A stretch of 9,954 nt of DNA from Desulfuromonadales bacterium (GCA_015688915.1 JAATGX010000238.1:1-9954), one strand, 5' to 3'. Positions 1 to 6,182 are shown, counted from the stretch's first letter. The notes: a model not told the origin generated them from the letters alone. Program-made: numbers and translations.

Positions 1-443
1 ATGCCATTGTGGCGGTCGCGCCGATTTCCGACAAAATCCTGGAGGGGGGAGGCACCAGGGTGCTGACAACCCTCTACGAGATCTTCGGAAAAAATATCGG
101 CGGCGCCGGCTTCGGCATCATTGTCCGGGATGATCTGGCCAGGAAAAACCCCGAACTGGTCAAGCGACTGGTTGCAGCCTGGGTGAAGACCGACCTCTGG
201 TCGCAGAAAAACCCGGATAAAGCCCGCCAGGTGGTGGCGAGCATCCTGAAGAAGCGTAACCAGAACCCGGCCATCGCCAGGTACTGGAAAGTTCCGTACC
301 TGAGGAATTATGGGCTCCTGAACGACCGTGACGTTACCTATTGGCTGGACTGGTTTGTTCAGGAGGGCAAGCTGAAGGAGGGAGAGATCAAGCCTTCGGA
401 CATCTACACCAACCAGTTCAATCCCTATTACAAAAAACGGTGA
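1..443 (+). CDS. ABC transporter substrate-binding protein, NrtA/SsuA/TauA type (C-terminal part)
   Basis: Only the last 146 or so residues are present. The reading frame is open from base 3 and the gene begins before the window, so the GTG at base 9 is an internal valine. The visible part looks like the C-terminal lobe of periplasmic solute-binding proteins of the nitrate/sulfonate/bicarbonate class: a segment of the type GFGIIVRDDLARKNPELVKR, then alternating helices where the family has NPDKA-like and YW-rich stretches, and a typical ending DIYTNQFNPYYKKR. The family delivers a small anion or organosulfur compound to an ABC permease. The ligand cannot be told from this lobe. Permease and ATPase genes are probably upstream, outside the window. 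The rhodanese-like gene begins 37 bases downstream on the same strand, so the two are likely co-transcribed. A second, separate protein of this class is encoded at 8203-9171. Confidence 0.8.
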   Translation, partial: AIVAVAPISDKILEGGGTRVLTTLYEIFGKNIGGAGFGIIVRDDLARKNPELVKRLVAAWVKTDLWSQKNPDKARQVVASILKKRNQNPAIARYWKVPYLRNYGLLNDRDVTYWLDWFVQEGKLKEGEIKPSDIYTNQFNPYYKKR

Positions 444-480
444 TGCACCACGTTCGAATGATCGTGACAGGAGAGTCGGA

Positions 481-2154
481 ATGACCGAGGCAACGGCAGT
501 CCCGCCGGAGGAGACTACGAGACGGTTCGAAAACAGCGGCACTGTCGCCCGCATGGACGCGCCGACCTTGAAGGCGCTCATCGCCGGCCACGAGGAAATA
601 GCCCTGATCGATCCCCGCGAAGAGGGGCTGTTTGGCAAAGCCCATCTTCTGCTGGCCGTCAATGTCCCCTTGAGCAGGCTGGAGATCAGGATCGGGCGGT
701 TGGTGCCCCGCATGACCACCCGTATCGTTCTGAGCGATGACGGTGACGGCCTTTCGGAGCGGGCTGCGTTGAAGCTTGCCGATTTGGGGTATGGCTGCGT
801 CGAGATCCTGGACGGCGGAAATACGGCCTGGCAGGCGGCCGGGTTTGAGCTGTTCAGCGGCATGAGCGTACCGACCAAGGCCTTTGGCGAGTGGATTGCC
901 GAAGAATGTAAGACCCCTTTGATCACCCCCCGCGAGCTTCATCGAAAACTGGCCGGCGGAGAGGATGTGGTAATTCTCGACAGCCGCCCGGCCAACGAAT
1001 ATGTGAACATGACCATACCGGGAGCGATCAATGTGCCGGTGTCGGAGCTTGTCTATCGGTTCGGAGAACTGCCGGTGGGTCCCGATACGCTGGTGGTGGT
1101 CAACTGCGCCGGCCGTACCCGCAGCCTGATCGGCGCCCAGACCTTGATCGACGCCGGGGTTCCCAACAGGGTGGCGGCATTGAAGGGGGGTACCATGGCC
1201 TGGCAGATGGCCGGTTTCAAACTGCAGCACGGTGCGACCCGCCATGCGCCGGAGCCTTGGGGAAATGCTCTTCGCGAAGCCCTCGGCAGGGCCCGGGCAG
1301 TGGCTGAAAGAAACCGGGTCCGCATCATCGACCAGGCGGGGCTGGAGGCCTTCAAGGCGGAACAGGGGCGGCGTTCGCTCTATGTCATCGACGTCCGCAC
1401 CCCGGATGAATTCCTGGCCGGTCACCGGCCTGATTCCTCCCCTGCATGGGGGGTGCAACTGGTCCAGTCCATAGACAAATTTGTAGCCACCCGCAACGCC
1501 CGGTTGGTCCTGGTGGACAACTACCAGGTGCGGGCCTTGATGACCGCCTCATGGCTGGTCCAGGCGGGTTGGGCGGATACATTCGTCCTGTCCGATCCGT
1601 TTCGAGGGGTCGAGCTCGCAGTGGGGAGCCCAGCCACTCCTTTTGTCGAATCAACCCCGGAAGGAGTGCAACGGATCACCCCCACGAAGTTACGCCGCCT
1701 TCTTGAGGATAAACACGCAACGGTCATTGACTTCAGTGACAGCCTCAACTTCAAAAAAGGGCATATTCCCGGGGCATGGTTTGCCATCCGCTCGCGGCTG
1801 GCTGAAAGTCTCGCTCGGATCACCGGAGGCGAACGGTTTGTGGCAACCGGCAATGACCCGGCCTTGACCGCCCTCGCGGCCGCGGACCTGGCGCAGCTTT
1901 TCGATGGGGCTGTGGCAATCCTCGACGGTGGTAATCAAGCCTGGAAAGAGGCCGGTTTTGAGTTGGCCACCGGCCTGGAAAACCTGGCCGCGGAGACCGA
2001 TGATATCTTCCGGATGCCTTTTTTGTGGGGCCATTTCGAGGATCGGGACGAGTTCGAGGCAGCGGCAAAAGCCTACTTCGACTGGGAGTTGCAGCTTCCC
2101 GAACAACTCCGCCGGGCCGGGGAGATCGAGTTTTCGCGGGGAGGTGGCAAGTGA
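481..2154 (+). CDS. Four-domain rhodanese-like protein with one catalytic cysteine
   Basis: The product has 557 residues. The ATG at 481 follows an AGGAG at 469-473. Four rhodanese-like modules can be seen at about residues 24-124, 145-247, 283-375 and 399-494, followed by a tail of about 60 residues. Modules 1, 2 and 4 end in the repeated signature GG-x2-AW-x2-AGF. Only module 2 has the sulfur-carrying cysteine, Cys209, in the loop NCAGRTRS. The same position is Asp86 in module 1, Asp346 in module 3, and lacks cysteine in module 4 (around TGN, 456-458). Rhodaneses move sulfane sulfur from donors such as thiosulfate or persulfides to thiols or cyanide through a cysteine persulfide. Inactive modules usually serve as structural or binding parts. 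No signal peptide is visible, so it is probably cytoplasmic. It lies between a substrate-binding protein and a methyltransferase gene, which suggests processing of imported sulfur, but the acceptor is unknown. Confidence 0.9.
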   Translation: MTEATAVPPEETTRRFENSGTVARMDAPTLKALIAGHEEIALIDPREEGLFGKAHLLLAVNVPLSRLEIRIGRLVPRMTTRIVLSDDGDGLSERAALKLADLGYGCVEILDGGNTAWQAAGFELFSGMSVPTKAFGEWIAEECKTPLITPRELHRKLAGGEDVVILDSRPANEYVNMTIPGAINVPVSELVYRFGELPVGPDTLVVVNCAGRTRSLIGAQTLIDAGVPNRVAALKGGTMAWQMAGFKLQHGATRHAPEPWGNALREALGRARAVAERNRVRIIDQAGLEAFKAEQGRRSLYVIDVRTPDEFLAGHRPDSSPAWGVQLVQSIDKFVATRNARLVLVDNYQVRALMTASWLVQAGWADTFVLSDPFRGVELAVGSPATPFVESTPEGVQRITPTKLRRLLEDKHATVIDFSDSLNFKKGHIPGAWFAIRSRLAESLARITGGERFVATGNDPALTALAAADLAQLFDGAVAILDGGNQAWKEAGFELATGLENLAAETDDIFRMPFLWGHFEDRDEFEAAAKAYFDWELQLPEQLRRAGEIEFSRGGGK

Positions 2155-3194
2155 CCTCGCTCGAACGCATTCTCGCCGTCTGTGCCGGGAAAATACCCGA
2201 CCGGGTCCCGTTTCTTCTGGCATCGCGTGAGTTCAGTTCCCGCCAGGCCGGGATGAGTCTCCTGGATTGTTATACGCAGCCGGAGCGTTATATCGACTCC
2301 CAGGTGCGTCTTGTGGATGAATTCGGCCTGGACGGCGTCTATGACATCTGGTGCACACCGGCCGTGGATGAGCTTCTTGGCGCCACGCTTGAGTTCTCGT
2401 CCTCCGATTCCGCCAGCATACCCAATGGCAGCGTCTCCTGCCTTGATGATGTAAAACGCCTGCCCAAGGTTGATCCGCGCCGTGAAGGACGCGCACCGTA
2501 CCTGCTGGATGTCGTTCGCCGCCTGAAAAAGGCGGTCGGTGATTCGGTAGCGGTGATCGCCTGGGCTTCATCACCGTTCCGGACCGCCAGCATGCTGCGC
2601 GGGGTGACCGATTTCTACCGCGACCTGAAACGCGATCCCGCTTTTGCCCATGCGCTCCTCAATGCCGTTCACGGCCCCTGCACCGCCTATGGCAAGGCCC
2701 TGGTCGAGGCGGGCGCCGACATCGTCTGCAGCTCGAACCCGGGGGCCAACATGCAGTGCATCTCGCGGCCGTATTACGAGGAATTTTCCCACCCCTACAC
2801 TCGCGAGATGTTCGGGGCGATCAGGCAACAGGGAGCCAAGGCGGTAATGTTCCACACCTGCGGCAAATGGGATGACCGGCTGGACCTGGTCGTAAAGGAG
2901 AACATCGACATTGTCCATTGCGATCGCGTCGATATTGCCGGATTCAAGGCCAAATACTCCGGGTCGGCCGTCCTGATGGGCAATCTGCGTGCCGTGGAGG
3001 TTCTGCTCCAGGGGACCGAGGAATCCGTTGGGCGGGCAGCAAGGGAATGCCTGGCCCAGGGCAAAGAGGGTGGGCGCTACATCCTGAGCGCCGATTGTTC
3101 CGTTCCCCGGGACACGCCGGCCGGCAATGTGCGGGCCATGGGCGCTGCCGTCAGGGATAGCGGAAGATACGATCGGGGAGATGGGGAAAAATGA
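2151..3194 (+). CDS. UroD-superfamily methyltransferase, MtaA/CmuA-like, with zinc motif
   Basis: The product has 347 residues if translation begins at the GTG at 2151. That start overlaps the rhodanese stop as GTGA and follows GGGGAGG at 2138-2144, a well-placed ribosome binding site. An upstream ATG at 2025 would extend the protein about 42 residues into the rhodanese gene with no family resemblance, so it was not used. The N terminus (LERILAVCAGKIPDRVP) is typical of the uroporphyrinogen decarboxylase superfamily. The methyltransferase branch (MtaA, MtbA, CmuA) binds zinc with His-x-Cys plus a distal Cys to activate a thiol. Here His235 and Cys237 lie in FHTCG, and Cys316 in SADCSVPRDTP. 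True uroporphyrinogen decarboxylases lack this triad. The likely reaction is methyl transfer between a corrinoid protein and a thiol such as coenzyme M or homocysteine. No corrinoid protein gene is in the window, and the real substrate is unknown. It is translationally coupled to the rhodanese gene and is the last gene before a terminator. Confidence 0.85.
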   Translation: MTSLERILAVCAGKIPDRVPFLLASREFSSRQAGMSLLDCYTQPERYIDSQVRLVDEFGLDGVYDIWCTPAVDELLGATLEFSSSDSASIPNGSVSCLDDVKRLPKVDPRREGRAPYLLDVVRRLKKAVGDSVAVIAWASSPFRTASMLRGVTDFYRDLKRDPAFAHALLNAVHGPCTAYGKALVEAGADIVCSSNPGANMQCISRPYYEEFSHPYTREMFGAIRQQGAKAVMFHTCGKWDDRLDLVVKENIDIVHCDRVDIAGFKAKYSGSAVLMGNLRAVEVLLQGTEESVGRAARECLAQGKEGGRYILSADCSVPRDTPAGNVRAMGAAVRDSGRYDRGDGEK

Positions 3195-3227
3195 CGAGGC
3201 CGGCGGCGTTACCTGATCGAAATAATT

Positions 3228-3257
3228 CCGGCAACGGGGAAATTGCACGGTTTTTTT
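3228..3257 (+). terminator. Intrinsic terminator of the rhodanese/MtaA-like operon
   Basis: CCGGCAA (3228-3234) pairs with TTGCACGG (3243-3250): seven base pairs with one bulged A and an 8-base loop. Seven T residues (3251-3257) follow without a gap. It begins 33 bases after the MtaA-like stop codon and ends one base before the next promoter's -35 box, so the two units are cleanly separated. Confidence 0.75.
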
Positions 3258-3258
3258 C

Positions 3259-3286
3259 TTGACACGATACCTTTTGCCGTGATATT
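3259..3286 (+). promoter_or_regulatory. Sigma70-type promoter for the SAM methyltransferase gene
   Basis: A perfect -35 hexamer TTGACA (3259-3264) is followed after 16 bases by GATATT (3281-3286), a moderate -10 match; TATTGT at 3283-3288 with 18-base spacing is an alternative. Transcription would begin near 3293, about 45 bases before the ATG at 3338. The layout closely matches the promoter at 6110-6137. The TATAAA at 3291-3296 is 26 bases from the -35 box, which is too far for a -10 element, and belongs to the palindrome at 3290-3304. Confidence 0.65.
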
Positions 3287-3289
3287 GTT

Positions 3290-3304
3290 CTATAAAATTT
3301 ATAG
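3290..3304 (+). promoter_or_regulatory. Palindromic operator candidate over the transcription start
   Basis: CTATAAAATTTATAG is a 7+1+7 perfect inverted repeat placed three bases after the -10 box, covering the expected start point. A repressor bound there would block initiation. Twelve of its 15 bases recur at 6142-6156, at the same place relative to a matching promoter. The regulator is unknown; a T-N11-A spacing fits LysR-type proteins, while the position fits an Rrf2-, GntR- or ArsR-type repressor better. This is inference from symmetry and position. Confidence 0.5.
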
Positions 3305-3337
3305 ATTAAATAGTAATGTAATTTTGCGAGACACGAT

Positions 3338-3877
3338 ATGACCAGAGCAGCGGAAAGCGTCAGGCGCTACAGCCGTTTCTTCAAAAAACAGAATGCCCTG
3401 AAGGTGCTGGACTACGGCACCGGAAATATGCGTAATGCCGTCTTTCTGTCGGACCAGGGCTTCAGGGTCTTTGCCGCCGACCTGCCGGAACAGGTGGAAA
3501 AGCTGCGCGCCTGCCCCGCCATCCGTCGCGTCGAACGCCTGCTGGCCACGGATGAGCTTCCCGGGAGCCGCCTGGATGTGGACCTGGTGCTTTCCAGTTA
3601 CGTATTCAACATCATCATGGACCATGATGAGCGCCACAGCTACCTGGCGACCGCCGTGGCCAACCTGAGGCCGGGCGGTTACCTGCTGATGGAGGTGCGC
3701 TGCCGCCAGCCGCACGAACGGTGCGACACGACCTGCACGGATTACTTCTCGTGTGCGGAATGCTCCAAGACCCTCACCCACGAGGAACTTGATACCCTTC
3801 TGGCTCCCCACGGGTTGCGGCGTATCAGCCACTACTACCGCAGCCACGCGATGAGTGCGATCTATCAGATGGATTGA
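3338..3877 (+). CDS. Class I SAM-dependent methyltransferase with a cysteine cluster
   Basis: The product has 179 residues, short for a complete class I methyltransferase but covering the core fold. Motif I, which binds S-adenosylmethionine, is VLDYGTGNMRNAVFL (residues 23-37). The acidic residue at the end of strand 2 is Asp48 in FAADLP. DLVLSSYVFNII (82-93) and LRPGGYLLMEV (110-120) correspond to the later core strands. Five cysteines follow: Cys122, 129, 133, 139 and 142, spaced C-x6-C-x3-C-x5-C-x2-C. They could hold zinc or an iron-sulfur cluster. This cluster is not part of the usual fold and may mark the substrate. The ATG at 3338 has only a weak upstream GCGAG (3326-3330), so translation may be modest or controlled. 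It is a single-gene unit between a promoter and a terminator. The shared operator links it to the CooS-like operon. The substrate is not recognisable. Confidence 0.75.
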   Translation: MTRAAESVRRYSRFFKKQNALKVLDYGTGNMRNAVFLSDQGFRVFAADLPEQVEKLRACPAIRRVERLLATDELPGSRLDVDLVLSSYVFNIIMDHDERHSYLATAVANLRPGGYLLMEVRCRQPHERCDTTCTDYFSCAECSKTLTHEELDTLLAPHGLRRISHYYRSHAMSAIYQMD

Positions 3878-3879
3878 AA

Positions 3880-3955
3880 CCGGCAACAGACGAAACAGGG
3901 CGGGTCGAAACGCCCGCACCACCATAAGCGTCCGCAACGCTGACCGGAAAACCGG
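3880..3955 (+). other. Run of three hairpins downstream of the methyltransferase gene
   Basis: Three consecutive small stem-loops are visible: GGGCG (3899-3903) with CGCCC (3911-3915), or the register shifted by two, GCGGG (3901-3905) with CCCGC (3913-3917); AGCGT (3927-3931) with ACGCT (3937-3941); and CCGG (3944-3947) with CCGG (3952-3955) around an AAAA loop. CCGGC at 3880-3884 could pair with GCCGG at 3958-3962, closing a multi-branched structure and competing with the terminator stem at 3957-3988. This may be only a 3' untranslated region, or a structured leader for metY. I do not recognise a known RNA family in it. Confidence 0.35.
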
Positions 3956-3956
3956 A

Positions 3957-3988
3957 GGCCGGAGGAATCAATTCCTTCGGCCTTTTTT
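3957..3988 (+). terminator. Strong intrinsic terminator after the methyltransferase gene
   Basis: GGCCGGAGGAAT (3957-3968) pairs with ATTCCTTCGGCC (3971-3982) over 12 positions with one G-U wobble. The nominal loop of CA would open to about six bases in RNA. Six T residues (3983-3988) follow directly. It lies 80 bases after the methyltransferase stop and 80 bases before metY. Confidence 0.9.
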
Positions 3989-3998
3989 CGTTTAAACA

Positions 3999-4046
3999 GC
4001 GTCACCTATCACTTGAATGCAAACAGCACAACGCTTCGGCGTCACC
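3999..4046 (+). other. metY leader with a UUCG hairpin and a repeated GCGTCACC
   Basis: The octamer GCGTCACC occurs at 3999-4006 and again at 4039-4046. The second copy forms a small hairpin, ACGC (4031-4034), loop TTCG (4035-4038), GCGT (4039-4042). The first copy could pair with the same ACGC instead. No convincing promoter was found in 3989-4068, so the metY promoter is not assigned. The structure may be incidental. Confidence 0.3.
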
Positions 4047-4068
4047 CTACCAACGGAGGTATCAGAAG

Positions 4069-5358
4069 ATGAGCGAAACACCCAGCTACAAGGCGGAAAC
4101 CCTGGCCCTGCACGCCGGGCAGAAACCGGACCCGACCACCAACAGCCGGGCGGTGCCGATCTACCAGACCACGTCCTACGTCTTCAACGACGCCGACCAT
4201 GCGGCCCGGCTGTTCGGGTTGCAGGAGTTCGGCAACATCTACACCCGCCTGATGAACCCCACCACGGATGTGTTCGAGCAGCGAGTGGCGGCCCTGGAGG
4301 GGGGTGTGGCGGCGCTTGCGGCCGCTTCCGGCCAGTCCGCCATCACCCTGGCCATCCTGACCCTGGCCCATGCCGGCGACGAGATCGTCTCGGCCACGAG
4401 CCTGTACGGAGGCACCTACAACCTGTTCCATTACACCTTTCCCCAACTGGGGATCACGGTCAAATTCGTTGACCCGTCCGACCCGGAAAACTTCCGCAAG
4501 GCCATCACCCCCAAGACCAAGCTTCTGTTCGGCGAGACCGTGGGCAATCCCAAGCTGGATACCCTGGACATCGAAAAGATCGCGGCCATTGCCCATGAGA
4601 ACAACATCCCCCTGATCATCGACAACACGACGCCGTCCCCCTACCTGGTGCAGCCGCTCAAGCACGGCGCCGACATCGTGGTGCACTCGGCCACCAAGTT
4701 CATCGGCGGCCACGGCACCTCCATCGGTGGCGTGATCGTGGACGGCGGCACCTTCAACTGGGGCAACGGCAAGTTCCCCCAGATCGCCCAGCCCGACCCC
4801 TCCTACCACGGCATCAACTTCTGGGAGGCCCTGGGCAACATCGCCTACATCATCAAGGTACGGGTGCAACTGCTGCGCGACATCGGCCCGGCCGTGTCTC
4901 CCTTCAATTCGTTCCTGTTCCTGCAAGGGCTGGAGACCCTGCACCTGCGGATGGAGCGCCACAGCACCAATGCCCTGGCCGTGGCGAAATATCTCAAAAG
5001 CCATCCCAAGGTCGGCTGGGTCAACTATCCCGGCTTCCCGGACCACCCGTCATACGCCGTGGCGAACAAATACCACACCCGGGGCCTGTTCGGCGCCCTG
5101 GTCGGCTTCGGCATCAAGGGGGGTACGCTTGAGGATGGCAAGAAGTTCATCAACGGCCTCAAGCTGCATTCGCTCCTGGCCAATATCGGCGACGCCAAGT
5201 CGCTGGTGATCCACCCGGCCTCCACCACCCACCAGCAGCTTTCGCCCGAGGAACAGCTCTCCACCGGCGTGACTCCGGACTTCATCCGCCTGTCCGTCGG
5301 GATCGAGAATGTGGAGGACATCATAGCCGACCTGGAGCAGGCCATGGCCCTGGTCTGA
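4069..5358 (+). CDS. metY: O-acetylhomoserine sulfhydrylase (aminocarboxypropyltransferase)
   Basis: The product has 429 residues, the usual length for this PLP enzyme of the Cys/Met metabolism family. It joins O-acetylhomoserine with sulfide to give homocysteine, or with methanethiol to give methionine, in the cytoplasm. Visible landmarks are YTRLMNPT (58-65), with the cofactor-phosphate-contacting Tyr and Arg; SGQSA (88-92); IIDNT (183-187), with the Asp that holds the pyridine nitrogen; SATKFIGGHG (207-216), with the PLP-binding Lys210; and IRLSVGIE with the carboxylate-binding Arg407. The long insert after residue 225 (GTFNWGNGKFPQ and on) is typical of sulfhydrylases rather than cystathionine synthases. 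The ATG at 4069 has GGAGGT at 4055-4060. Terminators lie on both sides, so it is a single-gene unit. It offers a direct entry for sulfide or methanethiol released by neighbouring sulfur genes, though that link is inference. Confidence 0.95.
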   Translation: MSETPSYKAETLALHAGQKPDPTTNSRAVPIYQTTSYVFNDADHAARLFGLQEFGNIYTRLMNPTTDVFEQRVAALEGGVAALAAASGQSAITLAILTLAHAGDEIVSATSLYGGTYNLFHYTFPQLGITVKFVDPSDPENFRKAITPKTKLLFGETVGNPKLDTLDIEKIAAIAHENNIPLIIDNTTPSPYLVQPLKHGADIVVHSATKFIGGHGTSIGGVIVDGGTFNWGNGKFPQIAQPDPSYHGINFWEALGNIAYIIKVRVQLLRDIGPAVSPFNSFLFLQGLETLHLRMERHSTNALAVAKYLKSHPKVGWVNYPGFPDHPSYAVANKYHTRGLFGALVGFGIKGGTLEDGKKFINGLKLHSLLANIGDAKSLVIHPASTTHQQLSPEEQLSTGVTPDFIRLSVGIENVEDIIADLEQAMALV

Positions 5359-5423
5359 CGTTTGCAATGCCGCAGAGCCGGGGCGACACAACATGCGCCC
5401 ACGGTGGCTGACCAGTGACACTG

Positions 5424-5463
5424 GAGGCCGGATTCGCTCATACGGGTCCGGCCTCGATTTTTT
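5424..5463 (+). terminator. Intrinsic terminator of metY
   Basis: GAGGCCGGA (5424-5432) pairs perfectly with TCCGGCCTC (5447-5455) around a 14-base loop. After GA come six T residues (5458-5463). It lies 66 bases after the metY stop. The rest of the gap to the next gene, 5464-5508, holds a ribosome binding site but no promoter that I can identify. Confidence 0.9.
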
Positions 5464-5508
5464 CAGCGTCAAAATCTGTACCCATTTATCCGGGAGCGAG
5501 GTGTGACC

Positions 5509-5712
5509 ATGCGAATCAACAAGGCGTTATCACTGAAAAGCGGTAATCTGGTTGTGGTCGGGAAGGAGATGATGCGGGTGATAGGCAAGCCGGAATCATC
5601 GGTCTGGGGCGGCAGATCCGTGGCGCGGATCACGGTGGCCGACGCGTTCCAGCGCACCCATGTCTTTACCCATGAAGAGGTCGAGCCGGTCAGCGCGGGG
5701 ATGGCGGCGTGA
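5509..5712 (+). CDS. Small protein of unknown function
   Basis: The product has 67 residues from the ATG at 5509, which follows GAGG at 5498-5501 with normal spacing. A GTG at 5503 in the same frame would add two residues but overlaps the ribosome binding site. I do not recognise a family. The sequence alternates short hydrophobic stretches (LVVVGKEMMRVIG, residues 14-26; VARITVADAF, 38-47), which suggests a small beta-rich fold, and has no cysteine, membrane segment or signal peptide. The acylphosphatase homologue begins 41 bases after its stop, so the two are probably co-transcribed. The start codon, binding site and normal codon use support a real gene. Confidence 0.65.
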   Translation: MRINKALSLKSGNLVVVGKEMMRVIGKPESSVWGGRSVARITVADAFQRTHVFTHEEVEPVSAGMAA

Positions 5713-5718
5713 CAGGAA

Positions 5719-5737
5719 CGGGCGGTTCATCCGCCCG
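5719..5737 (+). other. Intercistronic hairpin before the acylphosphatase-like gene
   Basis: CGGGCGG (5719-5725) pairs perfectly with CCGCCCG (5731-5737) around a TTCAT loop. It has no T tract, so it is not a terminator. It ends six bases before the ribosome binding site of the next gene (5743-5748) and may adjust its translation or mRNA stability. Confidence 0.45.
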
Positions 5738-5753
5738 GGAAAGGGAGGCGGCA

Positions 5754-6044
5754 ATGCCGATACGCAAGAATATTCTGGTCAAGGGATTCGTTCAGAGGGT
5801 CTCCTATCACAAGCATACCCAGCGGATCGCCACGAATCTGGGGGTGAAGGGGTGGGTGCGCAATCTGTCGGATGGCACGGTGGAGGCATGTCTCGAGGGG
5901 GACGAGAGCGCCGTGGATGCTCTGCTCGCCTGGTGCGCCTTTGGTCCGAAACTGGGCAGGGTGGAGGAGGTGCAGGTCGTTACCGATCGTTACAGCGGTG
6001 TTTACTCGGAATTCAGCATCAAGGAAGATCGAAAGGTCGCCTGA
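5754..6044 (+). CDS. Acylphosphatase-family protein with altered active site
   Basis: The product has 96 residues, close to the usual 90 or so for acylphosphatases. The ATG at 5754 has GGGAGG at 5743-5748; a GTG at 5709 overlapping the previous stop would add 15 residues outside the fold. Family members hydrolyse acyl phosphates with an Arg in the loop G-x-VQGV-x-FR and an Asn in GWVRN. Here the second half is well kept: GWVRNLSDGTVEA with Asn37. The loop is GFVQRVSYH (residues 11-19), so the invariant Arg is His19 and the loop glycine is Arg15. The phosphate-binding arginine is therefore missing and classical activity is doubtful. It may be a binding or regulatory homologue, or a changed enzyme. 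It follows the small 5509 gene. No clear terminator lies after it before the next promoter at 6110. Confidence 0.85.
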   Translation: MPIRKNILVKGFVQRVSYHKHTQRIATNLGVKGWVRNLSDGTVEACLEGDESAVDALLAWCAFGPKLGRVEEVQVVTDRYSGVYSEFSIKEDRKVA

Positions 6045-6109
6045 CGTGTCCATCGAAACTGTGGCGTCACGGGAGCGCACGGTACAGGGGTAATATGCCA
6101 AAAAAATTC

Positions 6110-6137
6110 TTGACAAATATAAGGTGGTATTGATAAT
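6110..6137 (+). promoter_or_regulatory. Sigma70-type promoter of the CooS-like operon
   Basis: A perfect -35 hexamer TTGACA (6110-6115) is followed after 16 bases by GATAAT (6132-6137), a five-of-six match to the -10 consensus. Transcription would begin near 6144, about 40 bases before the ATG at 6183. It lies in an AT-rich island within GC-rich DNA. The -35 box, spacer length and following operator match the promoter at 3259-3286. Confidence 0.75.
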
Positions 6138-6141
6138 TTAC

Positions 6142-6156
6142 CTAGTAAATATATAG
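6142..6156 (+). promoter_or_regulatory. Operator candidate matching the site at 3290-3304
   Basis: CTAGTAAATATATAG matches the palindrome at 3290-3304 in 12 of 15 positions, including CTA at the left end and TATAG at the right. It begins four bases after the -10 box and covers the expected start point. Its own symmetry is weaker than that of the first site. Position and similarity suggest a shared repressor; no regulator gene is in the window. Confidence 0.5.
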
Positions 6157-6182
6157 ACAATACTATTTGATGGGCAGGTGAC

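Noticed and set aside
418..1458. Long minus-strand open frame (346 codons) over the rhodanese gene
   Set aside because: It is antisense to a clear four-module rhodanese gene, has no family resemblance, and is a by-product of GC-rich codon use. The same applies to the long minus-strand frames over metY, cooS and the 8203 gene.
2025..2150. Upstream ATG start for the MtaA-like gene
   Set aside because: It lies inside the rhodanese gene in another frame and adds residues unlike the family. The GTG at 2151 has a strong ribosome binding site and the family-typical N terminus.
3875..3889. TGAAACCGGCAACAG resembles a core element of the SAM-I riboswitch
   Set aside because: The other SAM-I elements, such as the GGCCC before it and the GGTGC-AATTCC part after it, are absent or not in order, and the match starts in the stop codon of the methyltransferase gene.
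5709..5753. GTG start overlapping the previous stop for the acylphosphatase-like gene
   Set aside because: The added 15 residues lie outside the fold and include the intercistronic hairpin. The ATG at 5754 has its own good ribosome binding site.
6110..6156. CooA-controlled promoter for the CooS-like gene
   Set aside because: No TGTC-N-GACA type inverted repeat was found near -40; the visible symmetric element lies over the start point instead.
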